NCBI RefSeq assembly: GCF_030852425.1
Contig: NZ_NSDM01000029.1
Span: forward strand, 1-52,960
Direction: 5' to 3'
Source of the DNA: Saccharothrix longispora
GTDB lineage: Bacteria; Actinomycetota; Actinomycetes; Mycobacteriales; Pseudonocardiaceae
DNA length: 52,960 nt
The stretch's first letter is position 1, and every line of letters starts with the position of its first letter. The notes under the pieces were generated by a model. That model did not search any database, had not been told where the DNA came from, and was given only the letters and a program-made list of their open reading frames with translations. Position numbers and translations under genes: made by a program. Positions 1 through 9,055 of this stretch are shown one piece after another.

Positions 1-1280
1 GATCGGGGATCTGCCCTTGCGGGTGCTCACGCGTGGGTGTCGGGGCGGAAGGAGTGCGGTCAGGAGACGATGCGCGATGACCCCGGATTCTTCGTTGCCG
101 TCGACGATGATTCCTGTCGCCTGGACGGCCTGGTCGCGGGCGGCGTGCGGGGCGATGGTGAATCCGCAGCGGTCGGGATCGGTGCCGGGCAGGGATTGCG
201 CGGTGTCGACCATGACGGTGCGCAGGAGTTGGTGGAGCGTGAGCAGGGACCACATCTCCTGCTCGAGCCCGGCCCGGTCGCCCGAGCGCAGGACGCGTCC
301 GGCGGTGATCGTGTGGCGCAGGGCGTAGTACGCCGATTCGTGTTCCCACCGCTGGTGGTGGAGGGCGACCAGGGCGGCGGCCGGGTGGCGGCGCGCGTCG
401 GTCGGGGTCGTGACCAGACGGTAGGTCCCGGTGAAAGTGGTCCCTCCCTTTATGGTGACGGTGATCCGCGCGTCGATGACCCGTACCCGGAGGGATCCGA
501 TGGTCGACAGGCAGGAGCCGTCGCCGAGACGGGCCAGGACGGGGATGCGCCGGTTGTCGCGCAGCCGGCCCAGGATCCGCGCTCCGGTGGCGTGCACCTC
601 GGAGAGGAAGGCGTTGCTGTCGAAACCCTTGTCCCACAACACGAGCATGTCCGGCTGCAGGAGGTGCAGCAGGCGGCTGGCGTAGTCGGTCTCGCCTTCA
701 CGCGTGGGACCGAACACCGCGCCGATCAGCGCTCTCGTGCCGGTTTCGACCAGGGTCATCAGCTCCCCCAGGGGGTGGCCGCCGTTGCCTGGTGAATCGA
801 GCCAGGCCCGGTTGCGGGCGGTGTCGGCGACCTTGATCGAGCTGCAGCCGTCGAAGGAGACCGTGCGGTAGGACCCGAACCGCACACCGGGCGTGCGGGG
901 TCGGGCCAGCGGCCCGGACAGCACCTCGAACAGGCGGCGCATCGGCGCGCCGCCGAGTCCGCGACGCAGGTCCCGCAAGGCTTTCGCGGACGGCTCGGCC
1001 ACCGCAAGACCGGCCAGTCCTCCGGTCAGTTTCTGCCAGACCAGCCGGTAACCGACCTCGGGGAACAGGCACATCGCCAACAGGAAGTAGACACCGACCC
1101 GCGAGGGCAGGTCCCGTAACCGACGCTGTACGCGCCGGGTTTCCCCAGGATCGCGTCGACGAGTTCGAACGGGACCACCCGCGTCAGTTCCCGGGTGCCC
1201 GGAGCGAACCGGCCCGCTGCCACGGTGATCGTGCGGGTGATGGCCGTCAGCGCAGGCGGCAGGACACAATGAGAGGGCAA
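1..1280 (-). pseudogene. IS4-family transposase, frameshifted, 3' end beyond window
   Basis: DDE transposase of the IS4 group. Reading from a TTG at 1280, which has AAGGAG six bases upstream, the protein begins LPSHCVLPPALTAITRTITV and continues FAPG...ELTRVVPFELVDAILG. The frame then breaks in the C-run at 1143-1146 (one base short). In the -1 frame it resumes as ETRRVQRRLRDLPSRVGVYF and stays open to base 1, including DMLVLWDKGFDSNAF and HHQRWEHESAYYALRH, which matches the IS4 Y-R-E signature region. The C-terminus lies outside the window. The break could be decay or a -1 slip on GGGG; decay is more likely given the neighbouring broken elements. Family assignment is from recognisable motifs. 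Confidence 0.8.
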
Positions 1281-1584
1281 CGGAGCTCCTTGGGACAAGC
1301 TGTCCTGGTCGACTTCCTGTACCAACGAACTCCGTTGTCCTGCGTCGTGATTCCTGCAGCTCGGTCGTGTGACCAGCAAAACGCTGACTACCCGGCCTTG
1401 GGTCATGTCCCGTGTACGGGAGGGACGTGATCACCCGGACATGCTCCCGGCACCGTAGTACCCGCTCTGCCGGCGATGATGACCTTTCGAGCGGCACAAC
1501 CCACTCTTCGGGCCATCGTCGTCTGGACTGCCTTCGCGGTGGACCGTCGTGACGCACCGGTGCGGCCGGATCACCGCGGCCGGC
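1281..1584. other. intergenic stretch, nothing recognised
   Basis: About 300 bases between the IS4 transposase start and the end of the membrane-protein gene. It probably contains the outer end of the IS4 element, but I could not identify terminal inverted repeats because the other end is outside the window. Part of a degenerate 30-bp dispersed motif lies at about 1466-1497 (see findings). Confidence 0.4.
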
Positions 1585-2154
1585 TCACGCTCCGCGGTGG
1601 AGCCACCGCACCTGCTTGTCGGACATCCCGCCCGACCGCTGACCCGGCCGCAGCTGCTCCCCCGCCAGGGCCGTGAGCACCGAGATCCCGCCGGTGAGGG
1701 CCGGGATCAGCCATTGGCAGATGTCCAGTTGCCGCTGGGCGTTCGCGATTTCCGGCGGGGTGGATTCCGCCGGGGTGGTGCCGCCCTCGACCACGACGCC
1801 GTCGGCGGCCTGCAACTTCTTGCCCAGTACCCTGCTGTAGCCGGTCACCGCCAGCGCGGCTCCGGTCAAGACGAGCTTGGCCCCGGTCTGTGCCGCTACT
1901 CCGCGCTGACCGGCGACGCGGTCCCTGTCGGCCCGCAGCAGCGCCGTCCCGCCCACCAGGTGCATGCCGATGGCCACTGCGTTCACCGGTGTCCAGCGCG
2001 CCCAGCCCGCGTTGGCCACTTTCAGCCGCAGCCTGTGGTCCGGGATGTCGGCGGCAGCCCCGTTGACGGCCACCGCCCCGGCGAGAGACCCGCCGAACCA
2101 GGCGGCGAGGCCGATGTCGTGCATGGCTCGGACGAGAGTGTTGCGCTGGGACAT
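1585..2154 (-). CDS. four-helix integral membrane protein, unknown function
   Basis: A 189-aa protein starting at ATG 2154 behind GAAGGAAG. It begins MSQRNTLVRAMHDIGLAAWF and has about four hydrophobic stretches: residues 14-34 (with GGSLAGAVAVNG), 58-74 (AVAIGMHLVGGTALL), 88-106 (AKLVLTGAALAVTGYS) and 147-166 (WLIPALTGGISVLTAL). A short acidic segment with EGGTTPAESTPPEIANAQRQ lies before the last helix. It is a type of small membrane protein common in actinomycetes, for which I know no function. No enzyme motif is visible. It stands alone, with an IS remnant downstream and no co-directional partner. The reading frame is intact and its codon use fits the genome. Confidence 0.7.
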   Translation of the reverse strand: MSQRNTLVRAMHDIGLAAWFGGSLAGAVAVNGAAADIPDHRLRLKVANAGWARWTPVNAVAIGMHLVGGTALLRADRDRVAGQRGVAAQTGAKLVLTGAALAVTGYSRVLGKKLQAADGVVVEGGTTPAESTPPEIANAQRQLDICQWLIPALTGGISVLTALAGEQLRPGQRSGGMSDKQVRWLHRGA

Positions 2155-2692
2155 GATCTTCCTTCGGCTTGGGCCGCGTGCGTCGGCGCACGCGGGAATT
2201 CACACGATCGGGATGACACGACTGACACCGGGTGGCGGGACCCGGTCGGTCGGGTGCACAGCGGGTGGCGGGGTGCGACCGCGGTGGAGCCGCATTCCCG
2301 CCCGTCTCGGCTCTGCGCCGAGGTAGTCCGAGTCGCCTGCTCTTCGTGCCGCCGCGTCGGGGTTAGGGTTCGACGGTGCCAGGTACGACCGGCGCGGTCG
2401 TCGATCCGTCGGGTGCTTGTAGCCACGTGGCAGGGGTGTGATCATTTCATCGCCTCGATAGGGGCCATCGACGAATCAACAGCACCGTCGTCCGTCGCAG
2501 CACAGCGCGGAGGTGGGGGCAGGTTGCGACCTCTGGTTCATGGCCGGTACTGGGCGCAGGTAGGCGGCAGGCGGGTGCATTGGATTGCTCGGTGTACGGC
2601 TTCGGTGGTCCGAGTAGTGCGGAAAGGATTAACGGACAGCCCCGGAGCCACGTCTCGGCGGCATCCCGTGCTGAAGCCTGACGGGCGGGTCG
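2155..2692. other. stretch without recognisable gene
   Basis: About 540 bases between two minus-strand genes. Short frames exist on both strands but none has a plausible ribosome-binding site together with a protein-like composition. No repeat or hairpin stood out. Confidence 0.4.
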
Positions 2693-2811
2693 TCACAGCA
2701 GGGCATTGAGCAGGATGGTGAGCAGGACCGACGCCACGACCGAGATGCCAGCATCGTCAGGCAACCGGCGCGGCCGCCCAGGAATTCGATGCGAGTGTTG
2801 CCGAAGCGCAT
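2693..2811 (-). pseudogene. small membrane protein, frameshifted
   Basis: From ATG 2811 the frame reads MRFGNTRIEFLGGRAGCLTM, a basic head with an FLGGRAGCL motif. Near 2745-2756 it slips. The adjacent frame reads ISVVASVLLTILLNALL and stops at 2693-2695. Joined, these would make a protein of about 38 aa with a cytoplasmic head and a single C-terminal membrane helix, a design I associate with short actinomycete membrane proteins of unknown role. As sequenced, the helix is lost and the frame continues into an arginine/serine-rich tail to 2629. It lies only 24 bases downstream of the WGxxGxxG gene, so the two were probably cotranscribed. Confidence 0.5.
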
Positions 2812-2835
2812 GACGAACCTGCAGTCCTGCTCAGG

Positions 2836-3090
2836 TCACCGCCCGGTGGTGTGGCGGTCGGTGACGTCGTGCTTCTTGCGGCCCGCCAGTCCGGCCAATC
2901 CCAGCAAGCCGAGGAGACCCCACAGCCCCCAGTTGCCGCTGTCGTCATCGGTGTTGTTGTCATCGTCCTGGCCCATCAGCACTACCGTGGTGTGCGGCTC
3001 GATTGCATCGGCAGATGCGGCAGCAGTCGGAACAGCCGTCAGGGCTGCCCCGACGGCAAGTGCCGCTATGAAGTACTTGATGTTGCCCAT
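2836..3090 (-). CDS. WGxxGxxG-CTERM small secreted protein
   Basis: An 84-aa protein from ATG 3090 with an excellent GGAGGAAA ribosome-binding site. Residues 1-28 form a signal peptide (KYFIAALAVGAALTAVPTAA, cleavage near ASA-D). A short acidic linker with DDDNNTDDDSGN follows. The C-terminal sorting-like module NWGLWGLLGLLGLAGLAGRK carries tryptophan and glycine repeats, a short hydrophobic segment and a basic stop-transfer (GRKKHD). This matches the WGxxGxxG-CTERM design, thought to anchor or sort exported proteins. The passenger is almost nothing but the acidic linker, so it may be a signalling or surface peptide rather than an enzyme. No sorting protease is seen nearby. Confidence 0.75.
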   Translation of the reverse strand: MGNIKYFIAALAVGAALTAVPTAAASADAIEPHTTVVLMGQDDDNNTDDDSGNWGLWGLLGLLGLAGLAGRKKHDVTDRHTTGR

Positions 3091-3534
3091 GTCGTTTCCT
3101 CCGGTCTGTCAGTGGTCGAGACGCTGTGGGTACCGCCGGAGAGTTCACCCATGCAATCCTCCGCGAGATACACCCCTTCAGGTGAAGGCGGCACTGCGTG
3201 TGGGGACCGCGCGTGTACGCTGATGCCGGTGTCAGCGCCCGGTGTGCCGATGGTGCCACGGGCAATGAAATCATCGCGTCTTGCGCGCGGGCCGGATGCG
3301 CTGATGGTCACGTCGGTGCGCGGTTATTCGGTGGCCGCCGACTTCGCGACATCGTCCGCGGCCGGCGCCGACGGGATGCCGTCCTGGCCGGGTTCGTTCT
3401 GCCTTTGCCCATAGATCAATCGATGACATCCCGGCAATGGCTCCATCGCATCGAGTACTGGGATGGCGTCGAATCAGCGGTGAATTCGGCGCCGAGGCGG
3501 TTGGCCTGTGCCGCTCGGAAGTTTCCGCTGCTGG
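3091..3534. other. stretch without recognisable gene
   Basis: About 440 bases upstream of the WGxxGxxG gene and downstream of the broken transposase. Its minus-strand promoter should be here, but I cannot place it. The right part probably contains one end of the IS element. No convincing coding frame is visible on either strand. Confidence 0.35.
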
Positions 3535-4589
3535 TCAGGCGGCCTGTCTGTATTCGTTGACGAGGCCGCCGAGGATGCGGGTGCGGAGCACTGTGCGGGT
3601 GTCGAGGTCGTGTGCCGCGGCGGGGTGCTGCTGGGCCTCGGGTGGTGGTTGGTGGCGGGCCTGGTGGGGTCGGTGCCGGTTGCAGTGGTGTTCGTAGGTC
3701 TTGGGGACGTGTCGTGCGTGGCCTCTCCCGTGATGAGGATGTGGTCGAGGGGTTCGCGTCGGATGGTGCCGATGACCCGTTCGCAGTGGGCGTTCATCCG
3801 CGGTGCCTGTGGTGCGCTGTTGATGATGCGGAGGTCGTCGGCGTGGAAGACGGTGTCGAACGTCCGGCTGCACTTGCCGTCGCGCTCGCGGAGCAGGAAG
3901 CGTAGGGGGTTCCATGCGGGCTCCGAGGTCGGAGGCGAGGTTCCTGGCCTGCTGGGTCGTCCATGTCTGCGTCGGGTGGGTGGTGACGCTGGTCATGTGC
4001 AGACGTCTGGTGCCGTGTTCGAGGAACGCCAGTGCGTAGAGACGTGTGCCGAACACGGTGTCGAGGTGGAGGAAGTCCGCCGCGATGATGCCCTGGGCCT
4101 GGGCGGTGAGGAATTCTCGCCAGGTCGGACCGCACCGGCGTGGTGCCGGGTCGATGTCCGCGTCGTGCAGGATCCGCCAGGTGGTCGAGTGGGCGATCCT
4201 GTGGCCGAGTCGGCCAGTTCGCCCTGTACCCGGCGGTGCCCCATCGTGGGTTGTCCTCGGCGAGTCGCGGCACGAGCGACTTGACCGCCGCTCGTGCCGG
4301 TGGGCGTCCGATGCGTCGACGCGCGGAGCAGTCCACTTGCGGGCCGCGAGTCTGCGGTGCCGGCCGGGCAGGGTGCCGGCGTGACCGGAAAGACCTCCCG
4401 CCACCGGCGACGATCCACCAACCCGGACAGGGCGGCGAACCGGAACCGATCGGCGGGCTCGCAGCGGACCGGACCCGCGAGCTGCCGGCGCAGGACGGCG
4501 TTCTCGTGCCGCACGACGAGCAGTTCGGTGTCCTTCACCGTCTCGCTGCGGAGAAGCACCGCCGGGACGGACAGCAGCTTCCGGGTCAC
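3535..4589 (-). pseudogene. IS3/IS481-like integrase-core transposase, multiply frameshifted
   Basis: The best start is GTG 4589 (VTRKLLSVPAVLLRSETVKD), followed by TELLVVRHENAVLRRQLAGP, a characteristic N-terminus of actinomycete integrase-core transposases. The central part reads FLTAQAQGIIAADFLHLDTV (first catalytic Asp). Downstream, frame changes around the G-run at 3905-3909 lead to RFLLRERDGKCSRTFDTVFH and then RMNAHCERVIGTIRREPLDH (catalytic Glu region). The ending ILGGLVNEYRQAA stops at 3535-3537. At least four frame changes over about 350 codons are needed to reconstruct the protein, so it is inactive. The product would have been an rve-type DDE recombinase. Confidence 0.8.
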
Positions 4590-4724
4590 CTTGGGGCATC
4601 GGACCTTGGTCGACTGCTGTCCTGCCGGGAGCCTCACCCACTCCGCTCCCCACCGCTCAGCCCACGCCGCGACCTGCGACGTCACGATGGAACGGCTCAG
4701 TGGTGCGCGGTGTTGAACACAGGC

Positions 4725-4755
4725 CGGGCCCGCCGGTGGCTGACCGGCGGGCCCG
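4725..4755 (-). terminator. perfect 13-bp hairpin after the GlsB-like gene
   Basis: CGGGCCCGCCGGT (4725-4737) and its exact complement (4743-4755) flank a 5-nt loop. The hairpin lies 12 bases beyond the stop of the minus-strand GlsB-like gene. There is no U-run, as is usual for actinomycete terminators. Confidence 0.7.
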
Positions 4756-4767
4756 AGTGGTGTGGTG

Positions 4768-5040
4768 TCAGCGGTGGGCGCGGTGGCCCCGCTTGGTGAC
4801 GACGTGGTAGACGCCGAGCACGATCAGCGAGCCGAGGATGGCCAGCAGCCAGGTGCTCAGGTCGAAGAAGCTGCCGATGTCGGAGCCGAAGATCGCGCGG
4901 CCGATGAACCCGCCGAGGATGGCGCCGACGATGCCGAGCAGCATGGTGATGACGATGCCGCCGGGGTCCTTGCCGGGCATGACGGCCTTGGCGATGGCGC
5001 CGGCGATGAGACCCAGAACGATCCAACCCAGGATGCCCAC
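4768..5040 (-). CDS. GlsB/YeaQ/YmgE family stress-response membrane protein
   Basis: A 90-aa protein with the family layout of three hydrophobic segments: GILGWIVLGLIAGAIAKAVM, GGIVITMLLGIVGAILGGFI and STWLLAILGSLIVLGVYHVV. The conserved MPGKDPGG turn follows helix 1 and the tail is basic (TKRGHRAHR). I prefer the GTG at 5040, which has AAGGA six bases upstream. An ATG 24 bases further up (5064) is also in frame but would add a charged leader before helix 1. The family is a widespread, transglycosylase-associated-like membrane protein, often stress-induced; its biochemical role is unknown. The gene is monocistronic, with a strong hairpin right after the stop. Confidence 0.85.
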   Translation of the reverse strand: MGILGWIVLGLIAGAIAKAVMPGKDPGGIVITMLLGIVGAILGGFIGRAIFGSDIGSFFDLSTWLLAILGSLIVLGVYHVVTKRGHRAHR

Positions 5041-5281
5041 GGTGCTTCCTTGTCCTCGTGCCACGCCGTCTCCTGTGACGCGGCGTGATCGTTACCGGCA
5101 CCGGGTTGCCCATCCCGCACGGATTTCACACCTGCGTGGGTACTTCGCGGTGGAGGCGATGCCGAACCTGGCCTGTCAGGCCGGGCGGGACGTGGTACGG
5201 GTGCCTCCCGGTCGGGTGGCGTGTCGTGGGACGAGTTGCGGGCGGAGTCGGGTCTGTAGTCGCCGGTGGTCGGGGCGGCGG

Positions 5282-5562
5282 TCGACGACGATCACGGCGC
5301 ACACCCTCGACATCGATCCTGACGCGCGGGGCAGATCCAGGCCCTTCCCTCCGAGGCGCTTGCCGCGCTCGGTGAGGCGTTCGAGGTCCTGACCCCGGTG
5401 CCCGAGCGGGCCGGTCCGCTCGACCCGGACGATCCGGATGGCGGGCTGTTCCACCTGACGCTCGACCAAGGGCGTGGAGTGATCACCTACCTGCTGCTGA
5501 CCACGCACGACCGGCTGGACGTGTTGCTGGTGACCCGGGTGTCGTTCGACCACGACTCCTGA
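5282..5562 (+). pseudogene. RelE/ParE-like toxin remnant
   Basis: After a break in the G-run at 5328-5331 the plus strand reads QIQALPSEALAALGEAFEVL, then FHLTLDQGRGVITYLLLTTH and DVLLVTRVSFDHDS, ending at TGA 5560-5562. This is the core of a type II RelE/ParE-superfamily toxin (N-terminal helical pair, then the beta-sheet with conserved ITYLLL). The expected N-terminus is visible one frame away as TITAHTLDIDPDARG, without a usable start codon. No antitoxin gene is recognisable on either side, so this appears to be a dead toxin fragment. Family call is from motif recall. Confidence 0.6.
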
Positions 5563-6331
5563 TCCGGTCGACAGCCCTCGCAAGGCCCCGGCAGGTAAGG
5601 GGAGTGGTCGACGTGTCTGCTACGGACTTCCGGAAGTCGGCTACCTCCCTGAACGGTGCAGCGGGCTGCTGCGGATTCGTGCCCGTTGATCAGGCAGTCG
5701 AACCTTCGGCGTGACGCTGGTCGGGTTCGTCGCATCGGGTGCCGGTTCGAGTCCTCAAGGAGCGGGTGGGAGCGGGTCGGGGAGCAAATCGGGGGCCGTC
5801 GGAGGCGTTCAACGGCATTGAACTGCGTTCAACGGCTCCCGGTAGTCGTAGCCAGGCGTCAAGTGCTGGAACCCCACGCGTCCGCGAGTTGCCGCGGGGG
5901 ACCGCGTTCTCGGGGTGTAGTACAACTTCGGCGTTCTCCGCAGCCTTGCCGCGCTGCAGCGCTGACGGCCCGGACAGCGACTTCCGGGGCATCTCGGACA
6001 GTGGAGACGTGATCATCGAGCATGTCGCTTAAGCGGATGTCTGCGCCGCTCTGCCGGCAACGACAATCTTCCGGCGGCACGGGTCCGGTATCCGCAATTC
6101 GGCGTAGACGTCGAGCGACCTCGACACGATGGTCTACTCCACTGGCAGGGAATCCACTCCGCGGCACTCGGTGTGCACGGTCGGCGTGCTACACATGTGT
6201 GTTCGCCTTGTCGATCACGCTTGGTGGATCAGCACCCCGGTTCGGGATGCCCCCGGGTTCGCGTCCGGACTCCAACTGCGGCCCTGTCCTGCACGGCCCG
6301 GTCATCACTGCAAGGAGCGGAAGCACGCGGT
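5563..6331. other. stretch without recognisable gene
   Basis: About 770 bases between the toxin remnant and the kinase start. It contains a perfect 14-bp palindrome GACTTCCGGAAGTC (5625-5638), a possible regulatory site, and a copy of the degenerate 30-bp motif at about 6048-6079. No frame on either strand looks like a protein. The kinase promoter should lie at the right end. Confidence 0.4.
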
Positions 6332-7852
6332 ATGGAGAGCTTCTTCGTAGGGCCTGACGGCAGCCCTGACAAGTACCAGCTGTTTCACCACGTCGGTGGG
6401 GGCGGCGAGGCGACCCTGTGGAAGGCGTCCGTAACGCTCGCCGGCGAAGAAGAGCTGGTCGCGGTGAAGATACTGAGGATTGATCACCTTGGTGACATCG
6501 ACCGCTGGCGAGCGCGCTGGCAGGAACAGGTCGACCTGCTGCGCCTGGTGGCGAGGCCGGGGGTCGTGGGGGTGCACGACAGTTTCGAAGGCGACTCGAT
6601 GCACCCCCGCGGCCGGCCCGGTTCGGGTGAACGCGCGCTGTACCTCGTCATGAACTGGGTAGAGGGCGTCACAGTCCAGGACTGGGTCTCACAGGGGCCG
6701 ACGACGGGGGAGCGGTTCCGGCACTTGGGACAGGTGGCGGAGACCCTTGACGCGCTCCACGGGGGTCAGGCGACCCCGTCGGGTAGGCCGGTCGTGCACG
6801 GGGACATCACCCCTGCAAACATCATCATCAATCGGCGCGGACAAGCCACGCTGGTCGACTTCGGCCTGTTCCGCGTCGCACGCCACGTCACCGAGTTCCC
6901 AGCCGGCACACCCGGCTACCACGCTCCGGAGGTCGCGAGGTCGGGGGAGTACACCCCGGCCGCGGACAAGTACTCGTTCGGCGCCCTCACCTACTTTGTG
7001 CTCACCGGTGGATACCGGCCGTTGTCCCCGCCCGACATGCGTCACGGCCTCGCGCGACAGGGGCTGTTCGAGGGGGACGAGGCCCTGGACTGGTTCATGG
7101 CGATCCTCGACGACAACCCCGAGCGGAGGCCTGACGCGGGCGCGTGGTTGCGTGGCCTGCGAGGTGCGACGTCCACCGCTCTGCCCCGATCCGGTCCGCT
7201 CCCACCGCCTCCCGCCCCCGCTCGGACCACCGATGCGCTGCGGCCTCCGGCACCGAACTCTCGTGCCGGCGGGTGGCTCACGCCCGGTCGCAAGAGAGGG
7301 CTCGTCGCGTTGGGCGCCATCGCTGCCGCGAACATCGCTTACGGGGCATTATCGGGATCGTCGGACCGCGGCGCGGAGCCTGGGGGCTCGACGGAGACCA
7401 CCACCGCCACGGTGACCCCCACCTCCGGCACGACTGGTCAGCTACCCGCCACCGTCAGGAACGACGGCCCGAGGTCGTTGATCGACATGGCGGTGATCGA
7501 GGACGAGAACTCCTATGACATCGGGCCGGCCCGGGTCGACAACAAAGTCTTCCCCAGGACGCTGATCAGCGGCGCGACCAACTACTGCGGCTCCCGCTCG
7601 ACGTGGGACCTGGGGCGTGCCTTCACGAAGTTCGACACGGCGATCGGCCTGGACGACAAGACCACGGGATCGGCGCCCATGGTGTTCACGGTCTGGCTCG
7701 ACGGTGAGCAGCGCGTCGCGGAGACGATCTCGGTGGGGGAGGTCCGCACCCTTCGCCCTCTGGACGTCACCGGTGTCTCCCGGATCGCGCTGGACATCGA
7801 CACCGACTGCGCCTCGGGCCAGGGCGTATGGATCGACCCGACGGTTTCCTAG
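6332..7852 (+). CDS. membrane-anchored Ser/Thr protein kinase (Hanks type)
   Basis: Start chosen at ATG 6332 (MESFFVGPDGSPDKYQLFHH), giving 506 aa. The frame is open further upstream but without kinase-like sequence. The kinase domain spans about residues 14-280: a glycine-rich loop VGGGGEATLW, Lys46 in VAVK, catalytic loop HGDITPAN (Asp158, Asn163), DFG at 176-178 and the APE motif at 198-200. The catalytic loop has HGD instead of HRD, as in non-RD kinases. A Pro-rich juxtamembrane linker, a single helix (about 322-340) and an extracytoplasmic domain of about 165 aa follow. That domain ends in a beta-rich, NPCBM-like module (SRSTWDLGRAFTKFDTAIGL, LDIDTDC) that may bind carbohydrate. It is followed directly by the FHA gene. 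Confidence 0.85.
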   Translation: MESFFVGPDGSPDKYQLFHHVGGGGEATLWKASVTLAGEEELVAVKILRIDHLGDIDRWRARWQEQVDLLRLVARPGVVGVHDSFEGDSMHPRGRPGSGERALYLVMNWVEGVTVQDWVSQGPTTGERFRHLGQVAETLDALHGGQATPSGRPVVHGDITPANIIINRRGQATLVDFGLFRVARHVTEFPAGTPGYHAPEVARSGEYTPAADKYSFGALTYFVLTGGYRPLSPPDMRHGLARQGLFEGDEALDWFMAILDDNPERRPDAGAWLRGLRGATSTALPRSGPLPPPPAPARTTDALRPPAPNSRAGGWLTPGRKRGLVALGAIAAANIAYGALSGSSDRGAEPGGSTETTTATVTPTSGTTGQLPATVRNDGPRSLIDMAVIEDENSYDIGPARVDNKVFPRTLISGATNYCGSRSTWDLGRAFTKFDTAIGLDDKTTGSAPMVFTVWLDGEQRVAETISVGEVRTLRPLDVTGVSRIALDIDTDCASGQGVWIDPTVS

Positions 7853-7863
7853 GCTGGAGTGTT

Positions 7864-9009
7864 GTGGGAACGCTGGTTTTGGAGTTCGACGGTCAAGTGA
7901 GGGAGTTGCGCGACGGGGCCGCGGTGTTCGGGCGCGATCCCACCTGCGCCGTGGTCGTAGGTGCTCGCGACCACGGTGTCAGCCGTCGGGCAGGGCGCGT
8001 GAGCAGGAGCGGCGAGTACTGGGTCCTGACCAACCTCAGCGACAAACGCGTGCTGCACGCGGCCGACCCGACCGGTTTGGTAGTGCCTCTGCCGGTCGCC
8101 CTCCCGGGTGGCCCGCCGGTCCGCAGGTTGATCGATCAATCACCCTTGACGGTGCTGGTGCCCGGGGACGAGGCCACCTACCCCCTCACGGTCACCGTCG
8201 ACGGCGTCGGTGGCGCGCAGCGCAGCGACTTCGAACCCGAGAGCGTCGACAGCACCCGCGCGCAAGCGCCCCTCCTCGACGAAAGGCAGAAGGAGGTCGT
8301 GGTGGCGCTCGCTCGCGGCTACCTCAGACCGTTGCGGGAATACGATCCCCGACCTGCCGGTTACTCGGAAGTCGCTGCTGCCCTCGGCCTCACCCGAGCC
8401 CAGGTCGAACACCGCCTCCGGACCGTCCGCGACGCGATGGAGCGCACGGGCATCCGACTGCCCGGCGACGCTGACTCCGCCTCCCGGCGGCAGATGTGCG
8501 AGTGGCTGCTGGCGCTCCGCGCGGTGACCCCCGCTGACCTCGCCTGGTTGGAAGGGCGCACAGCCGACCACTCGTCTGTGGCGACGCCCGCCGACCTGGC
8601 CCGCGCCGCGGCACCGGCATGGCCGTCGTCCACCGACTTGTCCCAGCGTCCGCACGCCAAAATCGTCAGGTCGGCCGAACGGGCGGGCGCGGTGGTCAAA
8701 CCCGTCCTGCGCGCCAGGTTGCGCTCCTACCACGGCCCGCAGTGGCTCAACCTGGTGAACCGCGTCCGACGGCATCGCGGGGGCATGGTCAACTACAGCC
8801 TCGATGACGAGCGCTTTTGCTTGTCCCTGCTCGCGGGCGACGAGGCGACCCGGGATTGGGCGCCGGACGAGATCCGGTCCGCCGCACAACGACTCCTCCG
8901 CCTGACGAATCAGGCCCACCACAAACGTGCCATCACGACGAGTGATGTCGACGAAGCGGCTCGACTGGCCGAGCACATTCGGAATTGGATCTTGACCGTG
9001 CGCCGGTGA
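7864..9009 (+). CDS. FHA-domain protein with helix-turn-helix segment
   Basis: The preferred start, GTG 7864, gives VGTLVLEFDGQVREL and 381 aa, with GGAG four bases upstream; an ATG at 7828 overlapping the kinase is possible. Residues 1-90 form an FHA fold with GRDPTC, HGVSRRAGRV and the later NLSD. This is a phosphothreonine-binding module whose natural ligand could be the kinase encoded just upstream. Around residues 140-195, LDERQKEVVVALARGYLRPL followed by YSEVAAALGLTRAQVEHRLR resembles a LuxR/sigma-4-type HTH. The C-terminal 170 residues are helical without a recognised family. The pair looks like a transcriptional phospho-relay: kinase to FHA-HTH effector. Confidence 0.75.
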   Translation: MGTLVLEFDGQVRELRDGAAVFGRDPTCAVVVGARDHGVSRRAGRVSRSGEYWVLTNLSDKRVLHAADPTGLVVPLPVALPGGPPVRRLIDQSPLTVLVPGDEATYPLTVTVDGVGGAQRSDFEPESVDSTRAQAPLLDERQKEVVVALARGYLRPLREYDPRPAGYSEVAAALGLTRAQVEHRLRTVRDAMERTGIRLPGDADSASRRQMCEWLLALRAVTPADLAWLEGRTADHSSVATPADLARAAAPAWPSSTDLSQRPHAKIVRSAERAGAVVKPVLRARLRSYHGPQWLNLVNRVRRHRGGMVNYSLDDERFCLSLLAGDEATRDWAPDEIRSAAQRLLRLTNQAHHKRAITTSDVDEAARLAEHIRNWILTVRR

Positions 9010-9055
9010 CCGACGCGGTGTGCTTGCCGAAACGCCGTCCGTGTAGGACGACGTC

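Noticed and set aside
37..795. 252-codon plus-strand frame
   Set aside because: Antisense to the IS4 transposase, whose minus-strand reading gives recognisable IS4 motifs.
5744..5754. GGTTCGAGTCC, resembling a tRNA T-loop
   Set aside because: The flanking bases do not form a 5-bp T-stem (GCCGG versus CTCAA) and no acceptor, D- or anticodon-stem could be found upstream.
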